Virus record (IMG/VR): IMGVR_UViG_3300042197_001058
Coordinates: 1-64,000 of that record
DNA length: 64,000 nucleotides
Reading direction: 5' to 3' (one strand)
Source: a virus
Every line of letters starts with the position of its first letter. The stretch's first letter is position 1. Positions 27,700 to 35,127 of the stretch are shown here, piece after piece. Both the position numbers and the translations under genes were made by a program. The notes under the pieces are model-generated. The model made no database searches. It had not been told where the DNA came from and saw only the letters and a program-made list of their open reading frames with translations.

Positions 27700-27849
27700 T
27701 CAGGAGATCAATTCCATGTCCTCATCATAGCACTCATACTCTTCCCCGTCAATCTCAACATGCCAAACATTCCCTTCATCAAAATGCCAGAGAATGATTC
27801 GGCCAAACTTCCCATCAACCTTCACCTTATCGCCAAGAGCAAACTGCAT
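27700..27849 (-). CDS. SH3-like small protein, 49 aa
   Basis: MQFALGDKVKVDGKFGRII followed by strand pairs and VEIDGEEYEC fits a small SH3-like barrel. AGGAGA lies before the ATG. Function unknown. Confidence 0.65.
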   Translation of the reverse strand: MQFALGDKVKVDGKFGRIILWHFDEGNVWHVEIDGEEYECYDEDMELIS

Positions 27850-27878
27850 TTTCTTTCTCCTTACTTTCTTATATCGGC

Positions 27879-27906
27879 ATTATACAGAAAAATCTTTAAG
27901 CGTCAA
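27879..27906 (-). promoter_or_regulatory. sigma70-like promoter
   Basis: TTGACG, 16-bp spacer, TATAAT. The stop of 27903-28079 is inside TTGACG. Confidence 0.78.
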
Positions 27907-28079
27907 TACTGAACATTTGTTTTTTCTAGAATCGTATCCAAATAAACTTCCTTATCCGTTACAACCCAACCATATTCCCTATTTGGCGTATACGTCCCAA
28001 AATACATCTTTCCCTCATCGCACCCCTCAAATCCTATACCGAATCCCATGAAGGTAATCAAAAAAACCACATCGTACAT
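27903..28079 (-). CDS. small membrane or hydrophobic protein, 58 aa
   Basis: The N-terminal hydrophobic run MYDVVFLITFMGFGIGF is followed by a polar domain. Start 28079 chosen; TGA overlaps the next promoter. Confidence 0.65.
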   Translation of the reverse strand: MYDVVFLITFMGFGIGFEGCDEGKMYFGTYTPNREYGWVVTDKEVYLDTILEKTNVQY

Positions 28080-28094
28080 TTTGGCCTCTCTTTC

Positions 28095-28122
28095 TATATA
28101 TAGATTATCGGCCAATCCCCAA
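28095..28122 (-). promoter_or_regulatory. GCCGATAAT-type promoter, weak -35
   Basis: TTGGGG, 16-bp spacer with GCCGATAAT, TATATA. The spacer motif is kept although the -35 is poor. Confidence 0.6.
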
Positions 28123-28147
28123 TCATTAGTTTAGAAAAAATACAGAG

Positions 28148-28229
28148 CGTAAACTCTTACTGCATAAGTACTTACGTCAAAACTGGCCGCACCGCCTTGC
28201 TCTAAGTCCTTTAGCAGCAAGGACTTATG
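28148..28229 (-). repeat. twin-hairpin element A, copy 18
   Basis: Near-consensus copy with core GGCCGCACCGCC, 5 bp after the stop of 28235-28423. Confidence 0.85.
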
Positions 28230-28234
28230 TTCGA

Positions 28235-28423
28235 TTATTTGGCGTGAATGAACACCCGTTCGCTTACTGTACGGTTGGTCACCGTAACGATCCAGTTCTT
28301 CCCACTACCATCCTCACGCATGATGCAGTTGATTAGGCCAACATGCACATTACCCTTTGGGTCAATAACGCTACCATACTTACCGGTACGCATAGCAGAA
28401 AGAATCTTATCAAGGCTATTCAT
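28235..28423 (-). CDS. hypothetical protein, 62 aa
   Basis: Not recognised; helix then strands (KNWIVTVTNRTVSERVFI). Lies 3 bp from the stop of the upstream gene. Confidence 0.7.
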   Translation of the reverse strand: MNSLDKILSAMRTGKYGSVIDPKGNVHVGLINCIMREDGSGKNWIVTVTNRTVSERVFIHAK

Positions 28424-28426
28424 ATT

Positions 28427-28576
28427 TCACCCAAAATAAACAAGAGGAATATAAACAAAAAAGTAGAAAACAGACGAAAGAAGAAAGGCTATAATTGCAC
28501 ATCCGCTAATCATTCCGAAAGTGCCAACATCATCAGCCTTTTCACCAAAAAGGTTATAGCAAATCCAATTCTTCAT
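28427..28576 (-). CDS. small membrane protein, 49 aa
   Basis: A long hydrophobic segment in the second half (IIAFLLSSVFYFFVYIPLVY) after a Cys-containing soluble start. Not recognised. Confidence 0.68.
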   Translation of the reverse strand: MKNWICYNLFGEKADDVGTFGMISGCAIIAFLLSSVFYFFVYIPLVYFG

Positions 28577-28609
28577 TTTCTTATCCTTTGCTTTCTTTCT
28601 TATGCCATT

Positions 28610-28637
28610 ATTATACAGAGATTATCGGCCAAGTCAA
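28610..28637 (-). promoter_or_regulatory. GCCGATAAT-type promoter
   Basis: TTGACT, 16-bp spacer with GCCGATAAT, TATAAT. Confidence 0.85.
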
Positions 28638-28700
28638 TAGGCTTTCTTGAAAAAAACCGAAAAATAATCGTGTGCCAAATGAGAAGAAAAATAGAGTTGT

Positions 28701-28781
28701 CGTAAGTCTATATATGCCAACCACTTACGTCGAATTCGGCCCCGCGATTTGCCCTAAGTCCTTATGCAGTAAGGGTTTACG
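28701..28781 (-). repeat. twin-hairpin element A, copy 19
   Basis: Second hairpin is a nearly perfect CCTAAGTCCTTA...TAAGGGTTTACG. 1 bp from the stop of 28783-28953. Confidence 0.85.
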
Positions 28782-28782
28782 T

Positions 28783-28953
28783 TCACCAAACCACTAATCC
28801 GCCTTCCTCTGGCAATGGGGCTGTACATGCGAACACTTCGCCAAACTTATACCCCCACTTTTGGGTAGCTAGTGTGCGGGCTTCCACCCAATCAATAGCA
28901 TATACTGTACCTAAGCGTTTAGCGTCAACAGCACGATACATATAGAAAACCAT
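28783..28953 (-). CDS. hypothetical protein, 56 aa
   Basis: MVFYMYRAVDAKRLGTVYAI then ARTLATQKWG; the layout is like small phage proteins that carry a WARTLAxxKY-type helix. Not recognised further. Confidence 0.7.
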   Translation of the reverse strand: MVFYMYRAVDAKRLGTVYAIDWVEARTLATQKWGYKFGEVFACTAPLPEEGGLVVW

Positions 28954-28964
28954 GATTATAGCCT

Positions 28965-29075
28965 TTAGCTGTTCAGATAAGAATTGATAGCGTTGCCGAT
29001 TTCATGCACAAGATACGAAACAAATGCACAGGCAGCAAGCAAACCGGTCAAGAGAACATAATCACTGAAAATCAT
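28965..29075 (-). CDS. micro-membrane protein, 36 aa, paralogue of 25238-25348
   Basis: GLLAACAFVSYLVHEIGNAI; same length and pattern as its paralogue 3.7 kb away. One membrane helix. Confidence 0.72.
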   Translation of the reverse strand: MIFSDYVLLTGLLAACAFVSYLVHEIGNAINSYLNS

Positions 29076-29090
29076 TTTCTTACCCTTTAT

Positions 29091-29303
29091 TCAAGACCAA
29101 CCAAACTCGGAAGCATTCTCACAAGCAACATCATAGTAGAGATCGTTAATCTTGTCAAACGCATTCTTTTCGTTAACCCTAACCGAATGGCAACCATCTT
29201 CCCATTCGATACGGTAGCAATCACCGCTCATGTTGACGCGAACACGGTTAGCATCATCACCGAAAATCTTTTCCACAATCATCATCACTTCATTCTTGCT
29301 CAT
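29091..29303 (-). CDS. hypothetical protein, 70 aa
   Basis: Not recognised; helix, strands (RVRVNMSGDCYRIEWEDGC), helix. First gene after the promoter at 29330-29357. Confidence 0.7.
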   Translation of the reverse strand: MSKNEVMMIVEKIFGDDANRVRVNMSGDCYRIEWEDGCHSVRVNEKNAFDKINDLYYDVACENASEFGWS

Positions 29304-29329
29304 AATCTTTCTCTCTTTCTCTTTCCAGT

Positions 29330-29357
29330 ATTATACCAAACTTTTCCCGCCCGTCAA
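29330..29357 (-). promoter_or_regulatory. sigma70-like promoter
   Basis: TTGACG, 16-bp GC-rich spacer without the block, TATAAT. Confidence 0.75.
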
Positions 29358-29363
29358 CCCCTC

Positions 29364-29588
29364 TTATCGGGGGATAGCAATCATTCCGTTGAAGTGAGAA
29401 AACGTAAGGGTCAAGTTTTGACCGGGATACTTGCTGTTGATGTACACCTGAGCAGTACTTTTCCGATTATCGGTAGAGCCTACATACTGTACAACCGTAC
29501 CAGTGGAATCCGTAACCTTCCACACTTTCTTTTGCACAATCTTAGGAAGCGTAGCAAGGAAACCATTCACACTCATACTCTTTTCCAT
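29364..29588 (-). CDS. hypothetical protein, 74 aa
   Basis: Start 29588 is preferred over 29645 because the longer frame would cross the promoter. Beta-rich; not recognised. Confidence 0.7.
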   Translation of the reverse strand: MEKSMSVNGFLATLPKIVQKKVWKVTDSTGTVVQYVGSTDNRKSTAQVYINSKYPGQNLTLTFSHFNGMIAIPR

Positions 29589-29616
29589 CTCTATCACTCT
29601 CTTTCTTTGATACTTG

Positions 29617-29645
29617 ATTCTACCAATATTATCGACCAAATGCAA
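29617..29645 (-). promoter_or_regulatory. promoter with TCGATAAT spacer
   Basis: TTGCAT, 17-bp spacer with GTCGATAAT, TAGAAT; near twin of 24748-24776. Confidence 0.75.
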
Positions 29646-29707
29646 GAGAAAACTTTTAGAAAAATAAAAATAATTTCATGCCAAATCTATAAAAAATTTT
29701 TAGTATA

Positions 29708-29789
29708 CCTAAGTCATTACGGGCTAAGTACTTACGTCAAGTTTTGCCGCAATACCTTTCTCTAAGTGCTTTAGTAGCAAGGGTTTACG
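29708..29789 (-). repeat. twin-hairpin element A, copy 20
   Basis: Weak GC core (TTGCCGCAAT) but both hairpins conserved; 1 bp from the stop of 29791-29940. Confidence 0.83.
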
Positions 29790-29790
29790 A

Positions 29791-29940
29791 TCAATATTCT
29801 CCTCGATCTTCGATAACCTCTTCACCAATTACTTCGCAATGATCTAGGCAAGATGGGCAAATCTCATAATCTGCCTGTGCAAAAGTCATATGAGCCCCAC
29901 AACAATCAGAAGAAAAAATTACGGTAATTACGCTGTCCAT
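29791..29940 (-). CDS. small zinc-ribbon protein, 49 aa
   Basis: DCCGAH near residue 12 and CPSCLDHC near 28 form a probable zinc site. Not recognised further. Confidence 0.7.
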   Translation of the reverse strand: MDSVITVIFSSDCCGAHMTFAQADYEICPSCLDHCEVIGEEVIEDRGEY

Positions 29941-29963
29941 ATTCGTCCTTTCGTGTTGAGCCT

Positions 29964-29992
29964 ATTTTAGCAACTAATTTTTAGGTTGTCAA
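29964..29992 (-). promoter_or_regulatory. sigma70-like promoter
   Basis: TTGACA, 17-bp spacer without the block, TAAAAT. Confidence 0.7.
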
Positions 29993-29996
29993 TACC

Positions 29997-30221
29997 TTAC
30001 GGAATATACATATCGCTAACAACATTCCCGTTATCGTCGATAACGATTTCTCCACCATCATCACAGAAACCGATCTCCTCGTCGATGTTGATCACGTTAC
30101 CGTTAGCCCGAACATGGTCGAGCAGATCACCAGAGAAAACCACTTCGCCCACAAGGGTCGAAAGAGTAGAGTTGTTGTTCAGAAACCCGGTCAACTCAGC
30201 CACAGTGTTCAGCGCAATCAT
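29997..30221 (-). CDS. hypothetical protein, 74 aa
   Basis: Start 30221 has AGGAG at suitable distance; the ATG at 30230 is too close to it. Acidic, strand-rich C-terminus. Not recognised. Confidence 0.68.
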   Translation of the reverse strand: MIALNTVAELTGFLNNNSTLSTLVGEVVFSGDLLDHVRANGNVINIDEEIGFCDDGGEIVIDDNGNVVSDMYIP

Positions 30222-30249
30222 TTTCGTCATCTCCTCTTGTGTTGAGCAT

Positions 30250-30278
30250 ATTATACATATCGGCCAAACCCGTGTCAA
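30250..30278 (-). promoter_or_regulatory. GCCGATA-type promoter
   Basis: TTGACA, 17-bp spacer with GGCCGATA, TATAAT. Confidence 0.8.
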
Positions 30279-30335
30279 TACCTTAGAAAAATTTTTTTGA
30301 GAATTTTTTCTGACAGCAAATATCGTGCCATTTAT

Positions 30336-30416
30336 TCTAAGTCATTATCTCACAAGTACTTACGTCAAGTTTCGCGATACAATAGCACCTAAGTACTTAT
30401 GCCACAACATCTTAGG
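30336..30416 (-). repeat. twin-hairpin element A, copy 21
   Basis: The last copy; marks the right end of the element-rich arm. Weak GC core. Confidence 0.8.
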
Positions 30417-30520
30417 GGGTTTTTTCATTTTACGTGATACTGGGCTGAAATGTCGAAAAACCTCCCGGTGGTATAAACATAGTAAGCGACCCCTATATAA
30501 ATTGGCCAGTTTATTAGCCA

Positions 30521-31786
30521 TTATATTATTCTTCTGATTCTTTTGGTAGCTATCATTTTTAGTTCACCAGTATCTTTATTTTCCGCAAATATCTTTACTT
30601 CATTCCATCCTCGATTAAACATTTTACGACTTAATCGAATATCGAACCCATGACGCCTATCTCCGTAGTTAACTAGGTTACTACGATACTGATTAGCATC
30701 GACAACCACAACGCTACGATTATTTATAACTACTTTAACTCTTACTCTGTCATTAACATGATCAGTATCAACCGCCCATCCTCTAACTCTATTAATATTG
30801 AATATATCCGTTCGCCCCACAATCCTTTCATCCCAGCTCTTCACCACAATCGGAGGAGCAGGAGGACTAGGAAGAGTTGGAGGATTTACTACAACAGTAA
30901 CATTTGAAGATAAAGCTCCTGTAATATTAAGCGATCCACCAGTATACACTTTATCAGTTAGGTATATACTTTTCGTAACAGTAGAAAAGATTCTTTCTTT
31001 TATTTCTGCTACACTCAAATTTCCATACTTATTACATATGGCCGCTACCGCACCAGCAACTTGAGGAGCTGCCATACTCGTACCACTCAAGTATCCATAC
31101 TGGTTACCTGGTAATGTAGAATATATAGCAGTTCCTTTAGCCCCCAAATCTACACTATTTTTCCCATAATTAGAAAATCCCGCCAAAGTCTGATTGTCAT
31201 ATCCTACAGCAGCAACTGCTATAATATTAGGCACATCATAACCGCTAGGATATCTTGGAGTTAGATCATTATCAGAAGCATTATTGCCAGCAGCGGATAC
31301 AAATACTATATTAGCATCATTAGCTAGTTGAATAGCTCTTTCTAACATAAATGAAGTTCCCGTAGTTCCTCCCCAACTAGCATTGATAGCTACTATATCT
31401 AATCCAAATGTTTTTTTCATCATTATAACATAATTTATAGCAGAGATAGCAGCCCCTGTAAATCCTAATCCACTATCATCTTGAAATTTTAAAGCCATCA
31501 AAGAGACTGGACCATAACTTGCCACTATTCCGGCCACATGAGTACCATGACCGTACCCATCCTGCACAATATTAGTATTATTGGCAAAATTCCATCCATG
31601 AATATCATCTATATAACCATTATTATCATCATCAATATTATTATTTGCTAATTCATTAGGATTATTCCAAATATATTGCTGTAGTGCTTGATGATTAAGA
31701 TCTATGCCACTGTCAATAATAGCCACAATAGGAGTTAATAAAGATCTAGTCTCTAACGATTCTACACACAATCCATGCTTTTTCAT
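30521..31786 (-). CDS. subtilisin-like serine protease (S8), 421 aa
   Basis: Complete catalytic triad: Asp in IIDSGID near residue 26, His in GHGTHVAG near 82, Ser in SGTSMAAP near 233, plus an Asn-containing SAAGNN oxyanion region. Residues 290-315 are a Pro/Val linker, and the last 100 form a beta-rich domain that may bind a target. The N-terminus CVESLETRSLLTP matches the planctomycete-type LExRxLL leader motif. No cleavable propeptide is seen. Could act on the host surface or during lysis. Confidence 0.9.
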   Translation of the reverse strand: MKKHGLCVESLETRSLLTPIVAIIDSGIDLNHQALQQYIWNNPNELANNNIDDDNNGYIDDIHGWNFANNTNIVQDGYGHGTHVAGIVASYGPVSLMALKFQDDSGLGFTGAAISAINYVIMMKKTFGLDIVAINASWGGTTGTSFMLERAIQLANDANIVFVSAAGNNASDNDLTPRYPSGYDVPNIIAVAAVGYDNQTLAGFSNYGKNSVDLGAKGTAIYSTLPGNQYGYLSGTSMAAPQVAGAVAAICNKYGNLSVAEIKERIFSTVTKSIYLTDKVYTGGSLNITGALSSNVTVVVNPPTLPSPPAPPIVVKSWDERIVGRTDIFNINRVRGWAVDTDHVNDRVRVKVVINNRSVVVVDANQYRSNLVNYGDRRHGFDIRLSRKMFNRGWNEVKIFAENKDTGELKMIATKRIRRII

Positions 31787-31827
31787 ATCGAGTCCTTTCG
31801 GGTGAGAATTTATCTACCTAGGACTCG

Positions 31828-31855
31828 AATTTAGCAGACAAATTTACAAAGTCAA
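31828..31855 (-). promoter_or_regulatory. promoter of the subtilisin gene
   Basis: TTGACT, 16-bp spacer, TAAATT. Confidence 0.6.
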
Positions 31856-31870
31856 CACCCTGTTTTAGGA

Positions 31871-32200
31871 TTAGTATTTAAAAAGTCTGCACCTTGGTTG
31901 TGCCTGAATATAAACAGGAACACCAGGAGCATATAAATAAGGACTAGAGTACGGAGATACCATAGGACCATATGGGTAAACATAATAATAATTATAATAT
32001 GTAGTATTATACTGAATAGGTTGAACATAATATACTAACATTGGCCTATTTTCCCCATATACTGTAGGAGCCACAGGCACCGCAACAGCAGGAACAAAAT
32101 TGTATCTTTCATAGGATGCCACCCATCCCTGACCATAGCTTTCTTGCATCATAAAAGATAAACAAAGTATTACTATTATACTATTCATTATTGTTTTCAT
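31871..32200 (-). CDS. exported Tyr/Pro/Val-rich protein, about 109 aa
   Basis: Signal peptide (MNSIIVILCLSFMMQESYGQ) then a mature part rich in Tyr, Pro and Val (YYNYYYVYPYGPMVSPYSSP). Likely low-complexity and surface-exposed. It overlaps the end of the GDP-fucose synthase frame by 20 bp. Confidence 0.7.
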   Translation of the reverse strand: MKTIMNSIIVILCLSFMMQESYGQGWVASYERYNFVPAVAVPVAPTVYGENRPMLVYYVQPIQYNTTYYNYYYVYPYGPMVSPYSSPYLYAPGVPVYIQAQPRCRLFKY

Positions 32201-33129
32201 ATTTTTCTTCCTTTGATTGTTGATTGATCCACCAGTTTATAGTATCGGTCAGTCCCGTCGTAAACTCTACTTTAGGTTCCCATCCCAATATTTTTTTGGC
32301 TTTGGTAGTATCCAACAATCTCCTAGGCTGACCATTAGGCATAGATTTATCCCAAATTATTTCACCACCAAATCCAACTATAGACTTAATCATTTCGGCT
32401 AATTCCCGTATGCTAATTTCCCCAGAAGACCCCAGGTTAACGATCTCTGCATCACCACAGTTGTTTATAGACATAGCTATAGCTCGTGCAGCATCATTTA
32501 CATACAAGAACTCTCTAGTAGCACTACCATCGCCCCAACAATGCACAGACTTTAAATTGTTTTGCTTAGCATGAACAAACTTTTTAATTAACGCTGGAAT
32601 AACATGACTAGACTTATCATCAAAATTATCGCCAGGCCCGTATAAATTACAAGGCATTAGTATTATACTTTTTAAATTATACTGATTATAATATGCTTTT
32701 AACATAACCCCCAATGTTTTTTTAGCTATTCCATAAGGAGCATTAGTTTCTTCTGGAAAACCATTCCATAAATCTTCTTCATTAAAAGGCACACTACAAA
32801 ATTTAGGATAAGAACATACCGTACCCACCATTACAAATTTATCCACCCCCCACAACACTGCTAGCCTGAATAAGATTACATCCCATCGTCAAATTACTAT
32901 ATATAAAGTCGGCAGGATTGGCCATATTCGCCCCTATTCCTCCCACCTTTGCAGCACAATGTATCACAACATCAGGTTTATAAGAAGCTACCAAAGCTAT
33001 AGTTTGGTCATATTTAATCAAATCAGTCTCTACTGACCTAAAGGTTTTGATCTTATGATTATCTTTTTTTAATTGGTCAACTACTCTACTACCTAAGAAT
33101 CCACTCGCTCCTGAAATTAAAACTTTCAT
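32181..33129 (-). pseudogene. fcl: GDP-L-fucose synthase (fcl), split by a frameshift
   Basis: SDR-family epimerase/reductase that makes GDP-L-fucose from GDP-4-keto-6-deoxymannose. The first part (from ATG 33129) has the NAD(P) loop ISGASGFLGS and VIHCAAKVGGIGAN. The second (to 32181) has VGTVCSYP, the YGIAKK catalytic pair and GDGSATREFLYV. The frames separate at a run of six G near 32845-32850; deleting one G restores QASSVVGVDKF. Mutation, sequence error and slippage at the G-run are all possible. Partner enzyme Gmd lies at 35120. Confidence 0.82.
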
Positions 33130-33161
33130 GGGATATTTCCTGGGGTTGGCCATTTAAATAC

Positions 33162-33195
33162 AAAAAGAAGCAGGCTATACGCTAACCAGCTTCTT
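33162..33195 (-). terminator. rho-independent terminator
   Basis: AAGAAGC/GCTTCTT stem followed by TTTTTG on the minus strand, after the stop of 33224-33457. Confidence 0.7.
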
Positions 33196-33223
33196 TCTGC
33201 ATAAAGATTGAGTCATTAAAGGT

Positions 33224-33457
33224 TCAAGAAACAGCTTCACTAGACTGTACTGGTGATTGAACATTAGGAGTCTTCTTAGGGCGACCTCTGCTCTTTTTTA
33301 GCGACAGTTTGCGTCTTTGACGTCTTACCATAGCGGTACTAACAGGACTACCAGTAATTTTGCTTAGCGAAGCGGCTAGACTCTCATCACACAATAACGA
33401 GTGATTATCCTGAATATATGATAGTTCCACATCGGTCCATTTCTTATAATTAGCCAT
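33224..33457 (-). CDS. Myb/SANT-like protein with AT-hook, 77 aa
   Basis: Helix-turn-helix-like N-terminus starting KKWTDVELSYIQDNH, ending in VRRQRRKLSLKK, then an AT-hook SRGRPKKTP. DNA binding is likely. It sits at the divergence point between the two arms, a position suited to a regulator of the switch. Confidence 0.75.
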   Translation of the reverse strand: MANYKKWTDVELSYIQDNHSLLCDESLAASLSKITGSPVSTAMVRRQRRKLSLKKSRGRPKKTPNVQSPVQSSEAVS

Positions 33458-33485
33458 AAATTAATTTCCCTTCCTACAATTTAAG

Positions 33486-33516
33486 TTGACAATATCCACA
33501 CAAAACATACTATAAT
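33486..33516 (+). promoter_or_regulatory. possible rightward promoter
   Basis: TTGACA and TATAAT are perfect but 19 bp apart, longer than optimal. It is the only candidate in front of the right arm. Confidence 0.4.
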
Positions 33517-33549
33517 AACAGTTGGCAAGTTTGAAGCAAGGAATAAAAA

Positions 33550-33720
33550 ATGAACAATCTAGATTTTTCTCAATTAAATATGGCCAATTCCACATTAAAG
33601 GTTTGTGCATCAGGCTCAATATGTGATGTATCATCCGATATGAATTGTCCAGAAACTAAAACCATAGCGCAATTACTACATGAAGAAAAAGAAACTACAA
33701 ATACCAAACCAACTACCTAA
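33550..33720 (+). CDS. hypothetical protein, 56 aa
   Basis: First gene of the rightward arm. Two spaced Cys pairs (CASGSIC and CPETK). It overlaps the sigma-factor gene by 41 bp, so translation is probably coupled. Not recognised. Confidence 0.6.
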   Translation: MNNLDFSQLNMANSTLKVCASGSICDVSSDMNCPETKTIAQLLHEEKETTNTKPTT

Positions 33721-34345
33721 TGGAGTATCCACAGAAGAGTTTTTATTAGTTTTAGATAATATCAGCAAAAGATTAGCTAATAAGTTTAGATTCGCATATC
33801 ACAGCACAGAGGATATGAAACAGCAAGCTGCTATTTTTGCTTTGGAAGGCCTTCAAAATTACGACAAAAAAAGACCGTTGGAAAACTTTTTATGGACACA
33901 CGTTAGGAATAGGTTATTTAACTATAAACGTAACAACTATCAAAGGCCCGATAAGCCTTGTCATACTTGTCCTTTTTATGATAAATTATGCAAAAATTCT
34001 ACTAATCAATGTTCACAATTTACCAATAAGCAAGATTGTGTACCATATGCAGCATGGGCTAAGCGTAATGAAATTAAAAAGAATATTATACAACCATCAT
34101 ATATAGAAAATAATTTTAATTCCGCAGAAAGTCACACAAACTTAGATTCTTTAGTAGCCAATAATGAACTAATACAATTTTTAGACGCTAATATTCAATC
34201 AGAATACAGAGAAACATATTTAAAATTAAAGCATGGAGCTAAAGTACCCAAAGCGGACCTAACAAAATTACAAGCTCACATTTTTAAGCTAATGGAGGAC
34301 AACAATTGGAAAAAAGAATCATTCCAAAAAAACGAGGACAACTAA
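33680..34345 (+). CDS. phage sigma factor, sigma70 region 2-like (gp55-type), 221 aa
   Basis: Residues 40-83 match sigma region 2, which binds core RNA polymerase and the -10 element: HSTEDMKQQAAIFALEGLQN, then YDKKRPLENFLWTHVRNRLF. It is followed by an unusual Cys-rich insert (C94, C97, C104, C111, C120) that could bind zinc. T4 gp55 is the precedent for a reduced phage sigma used for late genes. Its place at the head of the virion module fits that role. Confidence 0.8.
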   Translation: MKKKKLQIPNQLPNGVSTEEFLLVLDNISKRLANKFRFAYHSTEDMKQQAAIFALEGLQNYDKKRPLENFLWTHVRNRLFNYKRNNYQRPDKPCHTCPFYDKLCKNSTNQCSQFTNKQDCVPYAAWAKRNEIKKNIIQPSYIENNFNSAESHTNLDSLVANNELIQFLDANIQSEYRETYLKLKHGAKVPKADLTKLQAHIFKLMEDNNWKKESFQKNEDN

Positions 34346-35127
34346 GCTTAGATGAAGAGAAATATATTCGTGAGAATTTTCAGTCCTTAACTTTGCAGCA
34401 AATAGCAGATAACATTAATCGTAATGTTGATCCTGTACGACGATATGCAGAAGAAAATAATCTAGCAATTATAGCAGATCATAGTGAAAATGATATCTTA
34501 AAACAAAAACTGCATACCAAAACCTTTTGGCTAGAAATCAAGCGTCAGTTTGATGCTGATAGCGGAGAACTTCAATATTTTGAGGATACATGGGTAGGTT
34601 TAATAAAACAGTTCCGAGAAGACGTTTTACCAGCAGAAGAATTACAGATTAAACAATTTATAACCATAGATATTCTTATTAATCGTTCTATGAAAGAACG
34701 CAAAAGACATATTAGCGAAACTGAAAAATTACAAAAGCTTGTAGATGCCGAATACCTTAAGCCCGAAGACCAAAGAGATATTCCCAAACTAGCAAATATG
34801 GAAACTCAATTAAGCTTTGCTAGAAATAGCATAGCGAACTATACTAATGAGTATACCAAGCTTCTTAACGAACAGCAAAAAATAAGTAAAGACCTCAAAG
34901 CTACCAGAGAGCAACGTATCAAAAGAATCGAGGACGGCAAAAGCTCTTGGGTCGGTCTTATACGAATGTTGGAAGACGAAGAAACTAGAGAACGTGAAGG
35001 ACGAGAAATGGAAATTTTAGCTATGGCCACAGATAAGGTTAGGGCTAAATTAAGTGAATATCATACTTATCAGGACGGAGTAGTAGACCAACCCCTATTA
35101 ACACCAGAAAGCGTACATAATGACTAA
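34306..35127 (+). CDS. HTH and coiled-coil protein; possible small terminase subunit, 273 aa
   Basis: Starts at TTG 34306, 7 bp after GGAGG; the start overlaps the sigma-factor gene. The N-terminus has an HTH-like pattern (TLQQIADNINRNVDPVRRYAEE) for DNA binding, and the rest is long charged helices. Small terminases combine these features, but it is separated from TerL by four genes, so the call is tentative. Confidence 0.6.
   Translation: MEKRIIPKKRGQLSLDEEKYIRENFQSLTLQQIADNINRNVDPVRRYAEENNLAIIADHSENDILKQKLHTKTFWLEIKRQFDADSGELQYFEDTWVGLIKQFREDVLPAEELQIKQFITIDILINRSMKERKRHISETEKLQKLVDAEYLKPEDQRDIPKLANMETQLSFARNSIANYTNEYTKLLNEQQKISKDLKATREQRIKRIEDGKSSWVGLIRMLEDEETREREGREMEILAMATDKVRAKLSEYHTYQDGVVDQPLLTPESVHND

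Noticed and set aside
8862-30416. CRISPR array
   Set aside because: The repeats are 0.5-3 kb apart with genes between them, and no cas genes are present.
8862-30416. Integron-type attC cassette array
   Set aside because: The palindromic elements after each gene invite the comparison, but the attC core sequences (RYYYAAC and GTTRRRY) are absent, genes have their own promoters, and no integron integrase is in the window.
30420-30520. Short minus-strand frames after the subtilisin gene
   Set aside because: A 53-codon frame reads into the twin-hairpin element and a 16-codon one is too short; neither has a convincing start.
696-32200. Genome-wide stop-codon recoding
   Set aside because: TAA, TAG and TGA all act as stops of well-supported genes; the single interrupted gene at 1201-1350 is better explained by mutation.
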